A program made the translations under genes and the position numbers. From Sphaerisporangium cinnabarinum (GTDB taxonomy: Bacteria; Actinomycetota; Actinomycetes; Actinomycetales; Cellulomonadaceae): 64,000 nt of DNA. This document shows positions 33,739 to 42,946 of the stretch, piece by piece (positions within the stretch are counted from its first letter, which is position 1; every line of letters begins with the position of its first letter). Location: positions 124,001 to 188,000 of the forward strand of contig QAPD01000004.1 in assembly GCA_003052455.1 (NCBI GenBank), written 5' to 3'. The notes below the pieces were generated by a model, which did no database searches, had not been told where the DNA came from, and saw nothing but the letters and a program-made list of their open reading frames with translations.

Positions 33739-36700
33739 CTACAGGTCCGCGACCCGGATGTCGCGGAACTCGATGAGGTCCGCGTTCCCGTGGTTCTGGA
33801 GCCCGATGAACCCGCTGTCGAACTGGCGCAGGTCGGTCGGCGGGTCACCGGCACGGGACGACTGCTGTCCCGGGGTGTTCTCCCACTCGTTGATGACGAC
33901 GCCGTTGCGGATGATCGTGTACTGCTGGCCGACCACCCGGATCTCGTACTCGTTCCACTCGCCCTTCGGCTTCTCGCCGCCGGTGTTCAGGCCGAGCGGG
34001 TCGAAGTTGTAGACCGAGCCGGTCTTCTGCGGCTCGCCCGTCGGACCGTCGTAGATCTGGATCTCGTGACCGCACGAGATCGCGACCCACGCGGGCGACT
34101 GGTTGGCCGCGCACGGCACGTCGCCCGGGTCGTTCGGGTTCGGGAACCGGGTGAACACGCCCGTGTTGGCGTGGTGGTCACCCGCGGAGACGTCGCGGTA
34201 CAGGAGCTTCACGGAGAAGTCCCCGAGCTCCTCGCCCGCGTACCAGAGCATCCCGAGGCCGCCGCTCGACTTCAGCGAACCGCCCGGCTCGAGCGTGAAC
34301 TTGCCGCTCGGTGCCTGGAACCAGTCGTACAGCGACTCCTGCGTGCCGTCGAAGATCGTGCGGTATCCGCCCGGGTCCACGCCGATCTGCGACCGCGCCG
34401 CGGCGTCGACGAGGCGAGCACGCTCGCGCTCGTCGATGCGGCTGTCGTCGTACAGGCTCTTCGCGACCGACTCGACGTGCGCCAGGAACCGGGCGTGGGT
34501 GCGCCACTCCTTCTCGTCCTGGAACAGGTCGTTCATCGTGCAGGCGCCGAGGTCGAGGTTCTCGACCGTGGAGTCGACGTCGCCGAAGAACACGGTCTCG
34601 CGCTCGTCGGGCAGGGTGCACGACGGCGAGCCGTCGGTCGTGACGGTGGCCGTCGAGCCGTCCGCGTACGTGACGGTGAGCTTGGCCTCGTAGGTCCCGA
34701 TGCGGGGGTACTTGTGCTTCGGGTTGGCCTGGCGCGAGGTCTTGCCGTCGCCGAACTCCCACAGGTAGGAGACGCCGCCGGACCGCACACCCGTGAACTG
34801 CACCGTGAGCGGGTCACCCTGGATGCTCGTCGCGGACGCGGCCGGGGCCGGGGTCGGGGCCCCGCCCTGGTACGTGATCCGCATGAGCTTCTGGTTCGGG
34901 TCGAGGCTGAAGAAGCCGCCCGCGTAGTCGACCAGGTACAGCGCGCCGTCCGGACCGAACTTCGCGTCCATCCAGCTCTGCAGCAGCCCGTCACCGCGAC
35001 CGCCCGGGATGATCTGGCGCAGGTCCTCCATGAACGCCGGGGCGCCCTGCTCCTCGACGGCGTCCGGGTCGACCGTCACCGCGACGCGGTTGTTCGAGTT
35101 CGACTGGTCACCGATGAACCACTTGCCCTCCCAGTACGACGGCCACGCGACGTCGGACTCGGGGTCGACCTGCGACTGGCGGTACGTCGGACCGGACATG
35201 ACGGCCTGGCCGCCGCCCCGCAGCCACGGGATGGTGTAGGTCGCCTCGTCGTCCTCGTACGTCGGGATGCCGTTGCCGCGGTCCGGGAAGACCGGCCCGC
35301 CGCCCGAGGGCGAGTACCAGATCATGTTGTCCCGCACGGGCGGGAGGTCCACGAGGCCCGTGTTGCGGGGCGACGTGTTCTTCGGGTTGTCGCAGTCGTA
35401 CCAGCCGGTGAGGACGCTCGCGTCCTCGTTGCTCCGGTCGCGGTACGGCTGCTTGTTGCCCATGCAGTACGGCCAGCCCTGGTTGCCCGCGGACGTGATG
35501 ATCGTCGCGGTCTCGTACTTCGCCGGGCCGAGCTCGGGGCTCGGGCTCGTCGCGTCAGGGCCGACCCACGCGGCCGTCAGCCAGTCGGTGTCGGGGTCGA
35601 TCTGGAGGCGCGAGATGTTGCGCACGCCCATGACGTAGATCTCCGGGCGCGTCTTGTCCGCGGGGTACTCGCCCACCGGGAACAGGTTGTCGTCCGGGAT
35701 CGTGTACGTGCCGTCGTCCTCGGGGTGGATCCGCAGGATCTTGCCGTTGAGGTCGTTCGTGTTGCCCGACGTGCGGCGCGCGTCCTGGAAGCTGATGCCC
35801 GCGAACTCCTGCGTCCAGTTGTTGCCGGAGTACCCGTTCGACCCGCCGGACGAGTTGTTGTCGCCCGAGCCGATGTAGAGGTTGCCCTCGCTGTCGAACG
35901 CCATGCCGCCGCCCGCGTGGCAGCAGCTGTGGATCTGCGTCTCCCACTCGAGCAGGTCGACGCGCGTGCTCTGGTCGATCGTCGGCGTCTCGGGGTCGTA
36001 GGTGAACCGCGAGACGGTCCGGTAGCCGACGCGACGCTCCCGGTCGATGTTCTCGTGCGGCATCCAGTACACGTAGAGCCAGTGGTTGGTCGCGAAGTCG
36101 GGGTCGGGCACGATGCCGAGCAGCCCCTCCTCGTTCTTCACGAGCTCGTCGCCGCTGCCGCGGTTGCCCATGACGTCGAGCGTCGTGAGCAGCTTCGCCT
36201 CACCCGTCTCCGGGTCCCACTGGTGGATCGTGCCGCAGCCGAGGCCCACGTTCGGGTCGCTCCACGGGACGATCGGGCCGGTCGGGCAGGCACCGCGGCC
36301 GATGTAGAAGACCGTGCCGTCGGGGGCGATCGTCAGGCCGTGCTGCTCGCCGTTCTGGTCGAGCGTGCCGGCCGTGTTCACCTGGGAGAGGCGCTCCGCC
36401 TTGTAGTTCGACGCGATGGTCGCCTGGCAGTCGCCGCGCACCACGCCCGTCGTCCACTGGAGCGCACCGAGCAGGTGCTCGCGGAACGTCGCGTCCGCCC
36501 AGCTCTCGGGCGTGCCGCCCATGCCGGTGAAGAACGAGCGTCCGCCGTCGTAGTCGCGGCACCAGGAGAGAGGCTGGAACGGGTTCGTCGTCGGGCCGGC
36601 GTCGGGGCCGGGCTCGAGCGTCGCGACCGTGTGGACGTCACCGGTCGGGTCGTCGGCCCAGTCGAGCCACCGGTCCTCGCGGTCCCACGTGAGCGGGAGG

Positions 36701-37749
36701 TCCGCCGTCGCGGGGTGCTGGCGGTCGACCAGGTCGACCGTGCGCTCCTCGAGCGGGATCTCCGGGTCGGGCTGCTCGACGGAGTCGGGGCCGAAGATCG
36801 AGAGCTCCGCGAGCTGGATCTCGGCGTCGCCGGAGTTCGCGGTGACGTCCAGCCGGTACCAGCCGTACGCGGTCTCGTTCGCGACGTCGAACGTGCGCGG
36901 CTGGAAGCGCTGCGGGAAGTCCTCGTCGGTGCGCGTGTCGAGGTCGACCCACGTCTGCCCGTCGGTCGAGCCCTGGAGCTTCCAGTTCTTCGGGTCGCGG
37001 CCCGCGGAGTCGTTCGCCGACGTGATGCCGTACTTCACGACCGCGACGGGCTGCTCCATGCGCAGCGTGAGCTGGCCCGTGCGGGCGAACGTCAGCCACT
37101 TGGTGCCGGGGTCGCCGTCGACGGCCTTGGCCGGCGTCTCGGCGGCCGGGCTGCGGCCGGTGCCGGTCGCCTCGGCGACCTTCTCCGCCGTCATCGTCGC
37201 GCCCTTGATCCGGGCGCCGACGAGGCCCTCGAACCACTTCGAGGCCTCCTGCGAGCGCGCGGCGTCGCGCACGCCGAGGAAGCCGCCGCCGCCGTTGATG
37301 TACGCCTGGAGGGCGGCCTCCTGCTCGCCGCTCAGCTCGATGCCCTCCGCGGAGAGCATGACGACGCCGCGGTACTCGCCGAGCGTCGCCGCGCTGATCA
37401 TCTCCGGGTCGGACGTCGCCTCGACCTCGAAGCCGTTGGCGGCCCCGATCTCGGTGAGCGCCGCCGTCGCGTCGACGACGGGGTCGGTCTGCTCGTCGGG
37501 CGCGCCGTGGAACACGAGCACGCGCACGGGCGCGGCTGCGGCGGCCGGCGCGGCGGCGACGGACCCGGCCGCGAGGGACCCGCCCGCGCTGACCGCGGTG
37601 GTCGGTGCGGTGGCGCCGGTCTGGGCCGCCGCCGGGAGGACGGCGGCGCTCGCGACGAGCGCGACGCCCGTCAGGCCGACGGTCAGGGCCCGTAGTGCCC
37701 CCGGTCGGGAGCGCCCCCTCGTGGGGGGTGTCGATCGTCTGGAAAGCAC
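33739..37749 (-). CDS. Secreted ThuA / discoidin / PQQ-type sugar dehydrogenase / PKD / DUF1080 protein, 1336 aa
   Basis: Secreted multidomain enzyme. Order: signal peptide (1-43); first half of a ThuA domain (VRVLVFHGAPDE to YINGGGGFLGVRDAARS, about 75-170); an F5/8-type C discoidin insert (AVDGDPGTKWLTFARTGQLTLRM to QLAELSIFG, about 190-320); the second half of ThuA (VDRQHPATADLP, PLSWCRDYDGGRSFFTG, to about 435). A six-bladed glucose/sorbosone dehydrogenase-like propeller follows (NGEQHGLTIAPDGTVFY, HSCCHAGGGMAFDSEGNLYIGSGDN, VMGVRNISRLQIDP). Next are a PKD domain (SYLWEFGDGKTS, about 965-1050), the shared 80-residue module, and a C-terminal DUF1080/3-keto-disaccharide hydrolase-like domain (IFDGTQESLYDWF, HHANTGVFTRFPNP). 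GTG start 37749 follows AAGGAG. Inferred role: extracellular oxidation or hydrolysis of (3-keto) sugars. It is the middle gene of a minus-strand copper cluster. Confidence 0.85.
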   Translation of the reverse strand: MLSRRSTPPTRGRSRPGALRALTVGLTGVALVASAAVLPAAAQTGATAPTTAVSAGGSLAAGSVAAAPAAAAAPVRVLVFHGAPDEQTDPVVDATAALTEIGAANGFEVEATSDPEMISAATLGEYRGVVMLSAEGIELSGEQEAALQAYINGGGGFLGVRDAARSQEASKWFEGLVGARIKGATMTAEKVAEATGTGRSPAAETPAKAVDGDPGTKWLTFARTGQLTLRMEQPVAVVKYGITSANDSAGRDPKNWKLQGSTDGQTWVDLDTRTDEDFPQRFQPRTFDVANETAYGWYRLDVTANSGDAEIQLAELSIFGPDSVEQPDPEIPLEERTVDLVDRQHPATADLPLTWDREDRWLDWADDPTGDVHTVATLEPGPDAGPTTNPFQPLSWCRDYDGGRSFFTGMGGTPESWADATFREHLLGALQWTTGVVRGDCQATIASNYKAERLSQVNTAGTLDQNGEQHGLTIAPDGTVFYIGRGACPTGPIVPWSDPNVGLGCGTIHQWDPETGEAKLLTTLDVMGNRGSGDELVKNEEGLLGIVPDPDFATNHWLYVYWMPHENIDRERRVGYRTVSRFTYDPETPTIDQSTRVDLLEWETQIHSCCHAGGGMAFDSEGNLYIGSGDNNSSGGSNGYSGNNWTQEFAGISFQDARRTSGNTNDLNGKILRIHPEDDGTYTIPDDNLFPVGEYPADKTRPEIYVMGVRNISRLQIDPDTDWLTAAWVGPDATSPSPELGPAKYETATIITSAGNQGWPYCMGNKQPYRDRSNEDASVLTGWYDCDNPKNTSPRNTGLVDLPPVRDNMIWYSPSGGGPVFPDRGNGIPTYEDDEATYTIPWLRGGGQAVMSGPTYRQSQVDPESDVAWPSYWEGKWFIGDQSNSNNRVAVTVDPDAVEEQGAPAFMEDLRQIIPGGRGDGLLQSWMDAKFGPDGALYLVDYAGGFFSLDPNQKLMRITYQGGAPTPAPAASATSIQGDPLTVQFTGVRSGGVSYLWEFGDGKTSRQANPKHKYPRIGTYEAKLTVTYADGSTATVTTDGSPSCTLPDERETVFFGDVDSTVENLDLGACTMNDLFQDEKEWRTHARFLAHVESVAKSLYDDSRIDERERARLVDAAARSQIGVDPGGYRTIFDGTQESLYDWFQAPSGKFTLEPGGSLKSSGGLGMLWYAGEELGDFSVKLLYRDVSAGDHHANTGVFTRFPNPNDPGDVPCAANQSPAWVAISCGHEIQIYDGPTGEPQKTGSVYNFDPLGLNTGGEKPKGEWNEYEIRVVGQQYTIIRNGVVINEWENTPGQQSSRAGDPPTDLRQFDSGFIGLQNHGNADLIEFRDIRVADL

Positions 37750-37814
37750 TCTCCAACTCCTTCGTCATCGGTGCGACGCTCCCGGTCGGGCCGGGAGCGG
37801 GTCCTGCCGGGTGC

Positions 37815-37837
37815 GGGACGGGCCGGCGGCCCGTCCC
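37815..37837. terminator. Perfect hairpin between laccase and ThuA/PQQ genes
   Basis: GGGACGGGCC and GGCCCGTCCC pair perfectly over 10 bases with a 3-base loop, 17 bases after the stop of the multicopper oxidase gene. It suggests partial termination or differential expression inside the cluster. Confidence 0.6.
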
Positions 37838-37854
37838 ACCTCACCGGCGGACGG

Positions 37855-39003
37855 TCAGTGGCCGGCGTGCCCCGTGAGGTCGACGACGGCCGGACCGGAG
37901 CCACCGGCGGCCGGACCGCCGGGGGCGGTGGCCGGGGCGCTCGTCGTCGCGGCGGCGCCGGACGGCGCGGCCCCGGACGGGGCCGACATGGTGTGGCTGC
38001 CGTGACCCTGGAAGCGGTCGATCGACTCCTGGGCGCCCGGCGGCATCGAGCCGTCGGCGTTGCGCACGAGGAAGATGCCCGCCATGCCGCCGTCGGAGTG
38101 GAACTGGACGTGGCAGTGGTACATCCACGCACCGGGTCCGACGCCGAGCCCGGCGACGACCTGGAACCCGAACGCGTCGCCCGGGTTGAGGTCCCGGTTG
38201 TCGACGACCTGGCTCGGGTCGTACTGGTCCGCGAGCAGGCCGGTGCGGTTGTTCGCCCAGCGGTGCGCGTGGAGGTGGAAGGTGTGGAGCTGGTTGCCGT
38301 GGCCGATGCAGATGAACTCGACGCGCTCGCCGAGCTTCGCCTCGAACATCGGCGTGTCCGGCGCGACCTTGTTGTTGATGGTCATGTCGTTGAAGACCAT
38401 CGTGAACTGCTTCTGCGGCAGCACGTCGCCGACCCGGCGCACGACGAGCGCGCCGTAGAGGCCCGCGGCGAGGCCCTGCGTCCCGTGCTCGCCCCATGCG
38501 TGGTCGTGGTAGTGCCAGTACCCCGCGCTGCCGGGCATCCAGATGCCGCGGTCGCGCGCCATCTTGACCGTCGACCACGTGTACGTCCGCGTCTCGCCCG
38601 GCTCGTTGAACGAGTTGTTGAACGTGCTGCCGTCGCTGTTGACGTCGTAGTTCACGCCGTGCGGGTGGATCGACAGGCGCTTGTCGGTCGTGTTGACGAG
38701 CGTGATCTCGAGGGTCTCGCCCTCCCACATCTCGAGGATGGGCCCGGGGACGGTCGCCTTGCCGCGCTCGAGCCCGTAGCCGACGAGGGTGTCGGAGATG
38801 CGCTCGGCGTACATGGTGATCTTGCGGACGCCGGTGGCTGCGGTGACGGTCGTCGCGGCGGCGGCGGGGGGCGCCGCGGCGACGCTGCCGCCGGCTCCGA
38901 GCAGGAGCGCGGCGGCGGGGCTGGCAGCGACGACGCCGGCCCCGGCGAGCAGGGCCCGCCTCGAGAGCGGCCTCGGCGCCGTCTCGGTCGTCGGGTCGGG
39001 CAT
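37855..39003 (-). CDS. Small two-domain multicopper oxidase (SLAC-type laccase), Tat-exported, 382 aa
   Basis: A Tat-type leader (RPLSRRALLAGAGVVAASPAA) is followed by two cupredoxin domains; the length fits small laccases that work as trimers. All four copper-binding His segments are visible: SIHPHGVNYD, YWHYHDHAWGEHG, HTFHLHAHRW and MYHCHVQFHSDGGM. The last carries the type 1 ligands (Cys and the axial Met ten residues on). A Pro/Ala/Ser-rich tail of about 45 residues ends in VVDLTGHAGH. Reaction: oxidation of phenols, metal ions or electron carriers with reduction of O2 to water, outside the cell. First gene of the minus-strand set that continues with the ThuA/PQQ protein and the cupredoxin. 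Start ATG 39003 has an upstream AAGGAG site. Confidence 0.9.
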   Translation of the reverse strand: MPDPTTETAPRPLSRRALLAGAGVVAASPAAALLLGAGGSVAAAPPAAAATTVTAATGVRKITMYAERISDTLVGYGLERGKATVPGPILEMWEGETLEITLVNTTDKRLSIHPHGVNYDVNSDGSTFNNSFNEPGETRTYTWSTVKMARDRGIWMPGSAGYWHYHDHAWGEHGTQGLAAGLYGALVVRRVGDVLPQKQFTMVFNDMTINNKVAPDTPMFEAKLGERVEFICIGHGNQLHTFHLHAHRWANNRTGLLADQYDPSQVVDNRDLNPGDAFGFQVVAGLGVGPGAWMYHCHVQFHSDGGMAGIFLVRNADGSMPPGAQESIDRFQGHGSHTMSAPSGAAPSGAAATTSAPATAPGGPAAGGSGPAVVDLTGHAGH

Positions 39004-39540
39004 GGGGGGGACTCCTTCCGGGCGTACGGGGTCGTCCGGGCGGTCCGTGGCGCGCCGGACCGGCGGGACGGCGGTCGCCGCCCCGCGTGCCGGCGCGCTC
39101 GGGCGCGCGGAGGCTCCCCGAGGTGGTGCGGGGGGACTCTGAGCAGCAGGACTGGGTGGTGCGGGGGTGTCCCGCGGTCGCAGAGGGTCGAGAGGGTGCT
39201 CGGTCGTGCGGGGCTCGACCCGGGCCGGTGGGAGACCGGCCGTGGGGCGAGGTCCAGGGCCGTCGTGGCCCCGCCGGGATACGCGTCGGTGCGTACCGTC
39301 CGGCTGTCGGTCCGGACGACGGGCTCCCCTGCGCCGACGTCCGGCCCCCTGGTCGGTTCCAGGGGCAACGAGGTTCATGACACCGCAGTCAGTGCGTGGA
39401 TGTCAACAGGTAGGCGAAAGTTGTGTCGACAACAAGCAAAAGTCCATGCCCGATCGACACTTGTCTCCGGAGCGGCCCTGGACGGGGCTCGAGCACGCCC
39501 CGGACGGGTGTACGACACGGCGTCGTGGTGGAGTGACCGC
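39004..39540. promoter_or_regulatory. Divergent regulatory region, laccase cluster / GH65 gene
   Basis: 537 bases between divergent starts. Most is GC-rich, but about 39378-39470 is markedly richer in A and T and is the likely promoter/operator area for the GH65 gene. Related short motifs occur there: TGTCAACA (39401-39408), TTGTGTCGACAACA (39421-39434) and the dyad GACACTTGTC (39456-39465). A repressor may bind them. No start codon with homology lies within. Confidence 0.4.
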
Positions 39541-41862
39541 GTGACCCATGACCTCCCCGCGTGGTCCGTCCGGGAGTCGGCCCTCGACGTCGACGACCCG
39601 GCCACGGCCGCGTCCCTCCTGTCCCTCGCCAACGGATACGTCGGCGTCCGCGGAACGCTCGACGAGGCGGACCCCGACGACGACCCCTCGACCCTCGTCG
39701 CCTCCGTCCACGAGGAGTTCGAGCAGACCTACGCGGAGCGCGCGTACGCCTACCCCGAGGTCGAGGAGCGCCTCGTGCCGGTCATCGACGCGTGGCGGGT
39801 CGGCTGGTCCGTGGACGGGGAGCCGGTCGACGTCCGGACCGCCGACCCCGCCGGACCCGACGGCACGGTCGAGGCGCACGAGCGCGTGCTCGACCTGCGC
39901 CGGGGCGTGCTGCGGCGCGAGCTGCGCTGGACCGCGCCGTCGGGCGGGACCGTCACGCTGCACAACGAGCGGCTCGTGCCGCTCTCGCGCCGCGAGGTCG
40001 TCGCGTCGCGCTGGCGCGTGCACGCGCACGACGACGTCACCGTCACCCTGCGTCCGGTGCCCGGCTGCGCGCACGGCGGGCAGGACCCCGGCCGCGAGGC
40101 ACCCGGGCTGGTCACCGTCTCGTGCCGGCACGACGCCGAGGGGTCGACGGTGCGCCAGCGCACCGTGCGCTCGGAGCGCGGCGTCGCGGTCGAGACCGCG
40201 CACCTCGTCGACGCCGCGGACGGCGTCCGCCCGCGCTGGCACCACCGCGGCGGCGCCGCCGTCCTCACCGTGGACCTGCGCGCCGACGAGTGGCTGGAGG
40301 TCCTCGTCCTCGCCGCCTATGCGGGCGGCGCCGACGCCGACGCGCTCCCCGCGCACGCGCACACCGTGCTCGCCGCGGCCGTCGACGCGGGCTGGGACGC
40401 GCTCGAGCGCGAGCAGGCCGACGCCCTCGCGGCGGTCTGGGACCGGGGCGACGTCCAGCTCGACGGCGACGACGAGATGCAGCAGGCCCTGCGGCACAGC
40501 CTGTTCCAGGTCGTCCAGGCGTCGGCGCGGGTCGAGGGCGTGGGCGTGCGGGCCAAGGGCCTCACGGGCACCGGCTACGCGGGCCACGCCTTCTGGGACT
40601 CGGACACGTTCGTGCTCCCCGTGCTGGACCACGTGCTGCCCGACGCCGCGGCCGCGCACCTGCGCTGGCGGCACACCACCCTCCCCCACGCGTGCGAGCG
40701 GGCCGCCGAGCTCGGCCTGCCCGGTGCGGCGTTCCCGTGGCGCACGATCAGCGGCCGCGAGTCGTCGGGCTACTGGCCCGCGAGCACCGCCGCGTTCCAC
40801 GTCTCGTCGGCCGTCGCGCTCGCCGCCGTGCGGCACGTCGCCGCCACGCACGACGACGAGCTCGCCCGGGACGTCGCCGTCGACCTCGTGGTGCAGACCG
40901 CGCGCCTGTGGGCCGGGCGCGGCCACCACACGGCCGCCGGCTTCCGCATCGACGGCGTGACCGGGCCCGACGAGTACACCGCCGTCGTGGACAACAACAC
41001 GTACACGAACCTCATGGCGCGCAAGAACCTGCGCGCGGCGGACGAGCTGTGCGAGCGGTTCCCGGAGCAGGCGGCGCGGCTGGACGTCACCGCGGACGAG
41101 CGCGCGGGGTGGCGGCGCGCGGCGGACCGGATGGTCGTCCCGTACAACGCGGAGCTCGGCGTGACGGAGCAGTCGCAGGACTTCACGCGCCACGCCCACT
41201 GGGACTTCGAGTCGCGCGGCACCGCGCGGTTCCCGCTCGACGACCACGTGCACTACGTCGAGCTGTACCGGCGGCAGGTCGTCAAGCAGGCCGACCTCGT
41301 GCTCGCCCTGCACGCCGCACCCGAGGAGTTCACGCCCGAGCAGCGCCGCCGCGACTTCGACTACTACGAGCCGCTCACCGTCCGCGACTCGTCCCTGTCC
41401 GCGCCCGTGCAGGCGGTCGTCGCCGCGGAGATCGGGTACGTCGAGCTCGCGTACGACTACGCGCGCGAGTGCGCGCTCCTCGACCTGTGCGACCTGCGCG
41501 CGTCGACCGACGGCGGGCTGCACGTCGCGTCGCTCGCGGGCGCCTGGACGGCCGTCGTCACGGGGATCGTGGGGCTGCGGCACGACGACGGCGGGCTCCG
41601 CCTCGCGCCCCGCCTCCCGGCGCGGCTCACGCGTCTCGCGCTCGCCGTCCACCACGGGGACGCCCGGGCGCGCGTCGAGGTCCGGCCCGACGGCGTCACG
41701 TACCGCCTCGAGTCCGGCGAGCGGCTGCGGGTCGTGCACGACGACGAGCCCTTCGAGCTCACGCCCGAGCACCGGGTCCTCGAGCGACCGCTGCTCGCCG
41801 GCATCCAGGACCCGCCGCCGGCGCAGCCGCCGGGCCGCGCCCCGCTCTTCGCCGCCTCGTAG
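39541..41862 (+). CDS. GH65 family glycoside hydrolase/phosphorylase, 773 aa
   Basis: Matches the GH65 family (maltose, trehalose or kojibiose phosphorylases and hydrolases). The N-terminal beta-sandwich starts with SLLSLANGYVGVRGTLDEADP. The (alpha/alpha)6 barrel carries LTGTGYAGHAFWDSDTFVLPVL and DGVTGPDEYTAVVDNNTYTN, whose Glu (E478) is the family's general acid. HWDFESRG, VKQADLVLAL and SLSAPVQAVVAAEIG further match phosphate/sugar-binding loops. Cytoplasmic: no signal peptide. Start GTG 39541 has a GGTGGAG site; GTG 39508 is a weaker alternative. No beta-phosphoglucomutase gene is adjacent. Substrate cannot be read from the sequence. Likely regulated by the divergent AT-rich region upstream. 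Confidence 0.85.
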   Translation: MTHDLPAWSVRESALDVDDPATAASLLSLANGYVGVRGTLDEADPDDDPSTLVASVHEEFEQTYAERAYAYPEVEERLVPVIDAWRVGWSVDGEPVDVRTADPAGPDGTVEAHERVLDLRRGVLRRELRWTAPSGGTVTLHNERLVPLSRREVVASRWRVHAHDDVTVTLRPVPGCAHGGQDPGREAPGLVTVSCRHDAEGSTVRQRTVRSERGVAVETAHLVDAADGVRPRWHHRGGAAVLTVDLRADEWLEVLVLAAYAGGADADALPAHAHTVLAAAVDAGWDALEREQADALAAVWDRGDVQLDGDDEMQQALRHSLFQVVQASARVEGVGVRAKGLTGTGYAGHAFWDSDTFVLPVLDHVLPDAAAAHLRWRHTTLPHACERAAELGLPGAAFPWRTISGRESSGYWPASTAAFHVSSAVALAAVRHVAATHDDELARDVAVDLVVQTARLWAGRGHHTAAGFRIDGVTGPDEYTAVVDNNTYTNLMARKNLRAADELCERFPEQAARLDVTADERAGWRRAADRMVVPYNAELGVTEQSQDFTRHAHWDFESRGTARFPLDDHVHYVELYRRQVVKQADLVLALHAAPEEFTPEQRRRDFDYYEPLTVRDSSLSAPVQAVVAAEIGYVELAYDYARECALLDLCDLRASTDGGLHVASLAGAWTAVVTGIVGLRHDDGGLRLAPRLPARLTRLALAVHHGDARARVEVRPDGVTYRLESGERLRVVHDDEPFELTPEHRVLERPLLAGIQDPPPAQPPGRAPLFAAS

Positions 41863-41908
41863 GTGGACGTCCCCGCGACGGGCCCGGTGGGCCGTGCGCG
41901 GAGGTCCG

Positions 41909-42946
41909 CTACGTCGGCAGCCGCTCCTGCGCGCCGCGGAGCCCGGCGGCTCCCGGACCGGTCCCGCCCGGCGGGGCGAGGCGCCCGGCACGCCGGTGCG
42001 CGGCCCGGTACTGCGAGGGCGCGAGGCCGTACTCCGCGGCGAACGCCTGCCGCAGCGCCTCCGCGGACCTCAGGCCGCACTCGCGGGCGACGGTGGTGAC
42101 CGGGTGGTCGGTCGACGCGAGCAGATGGGCCGCCGCCTCGGTCCGGGCTCGCCGGACGTACCGCGCCGGCGTGCGGCCGAGGTGCCGGACGAACAGGCGC
42201 GTGAGCTGCCGCTGGCTCACGCCCGCGTGGGCGGCGAGGGCGGGGAGCGAGAGGTCTCCGTCGAGCCGCGCGGCGACGAGGTCGACCACGGCCCGGACGC
42301 ATGCGTCCCGCACCTGAGGGGCCGCCGTGAAGACGCTCATCTGGGCCTGGTTCCCCGGACGCTGGAGGTACGTCACGAGCGCGCGGGCCACCCTGCGGGC
42401 GAGCTCCGGACCGTTGTCCTCCTCGACCAGCGCGAGCGTGAGGTCGAGCGCGCTCGTCACGCCCGCCGACGTGTAGACGTTGTCGTCGCGCACGTAGATG
42501 GGCGCCGGGTCGACGCGGACGGCGGGGTACTCCTGCGCGAGCCGGTCGGCGTAGCGCCAGTGCGTGGTGGCACGACGCCCGTCGAGGAGACCCGTCGCCG
42601 CGAGGACGGTCGCGCCCGTGCAGACCGACGCGACCCTGCGGCTCAGGGCGGCCACCCGGCGCACGTGCGCGACGACGAGCGGGTCGGCACCGGCCTCCTC
42701 GTGGCCGAGCCCTCCGGTCACGACGACCGTGTCGACCGGCTCGACCCACCGCTGGAGGGAGCCGTGGCTCGCGAGCGTGAGGCCCGAGTCGCACGCGACA
42801 GGTCGCCCGCCCGGGGTCAGCAGCACCACCCGGTAGGGCGGCGCAGCGCCCACACGGTTCGCGAGGACGAGCGTCGAGGTCACGCACGCGATGTCCAGGA
42901 GCTCCGCGCCGGCGTAGCCGACGACCGCCACCAACCGCTCCGCCAT
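41909..42946 (-). CDS. GlxA-type transcriptional regulator (DJ-1/PfpI + AraC), 345 aa
   Basis: Residues 1-185 are a DJ-1/PfpI (class I glutamine amidotransferase-like) domain. It carries the nucleophile-elbow segment VASVCTGATVLAATGLLDGRRATTHW and the motif VYTSAGVTSALDLTLALVEE. Residues about 220-320 are an AraC helix-turn-helix domain (LSLPALAAHAGVSQRQLTRLFVRHLGRTPARYVRRAR and VTTVARECGLRSAEALRQAF). Such proteins act as transcription activators or repressors, often of amine or carbohydrate metabolism. The likely target is its own gene or the divergent membrane protein gene 150 bases away; the intergenic region has the imperfect dyad TCCGGTCCACGGATCCGGA. Target and ligand are unknown. Confidence 0.88.
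   Translation of the reverse strand: MAERLVAVVGYAGAELLDIACVTSTLVLANRVGAAPPYRVVLLTPGGRPVACDSGLTLASHGSLQRWVEPVDTVVVTGGLGHEEAGADPLVVAHVRRVAALSRRVASVCTGATVLAATGLLDGRRATTHWRYADRLAQEYPAVRVDPAPIYVRDDNVYTSAGVTSALDLTLALVEEDNGPELARRVARALVTYLQRPGNQAQMSVFTAAPQVRDACVRAVVDLVAARLDGDLSLPALAAHAGVSQRQLTRLFVRHLGRTPARYVRRARTEAAAHLLASTDHPVTTVARECGLRSAEALRQAFAAEYGLAPSQYRAAHRRAGRLAPPGGTGPGAAGLRGAQERLPT

Noticed and set aside
30249-33776. A plus-strand open frame of 1175 codons antisense to the cupredoxin gene
   Set aside because: Repetitive Val/Arg/Asp translation that simply mirrors the Ig repeats on the other strand.
33415-37695. A plus-strand open frame of 1426 codons antisense to the ThuA/PQQ gene
   Set aside because: It is a low-complexity Arg/Val/Asp/Ala translation produced by GC-biased codons of the real minus-strand genes, spans two genes and shows no domain.
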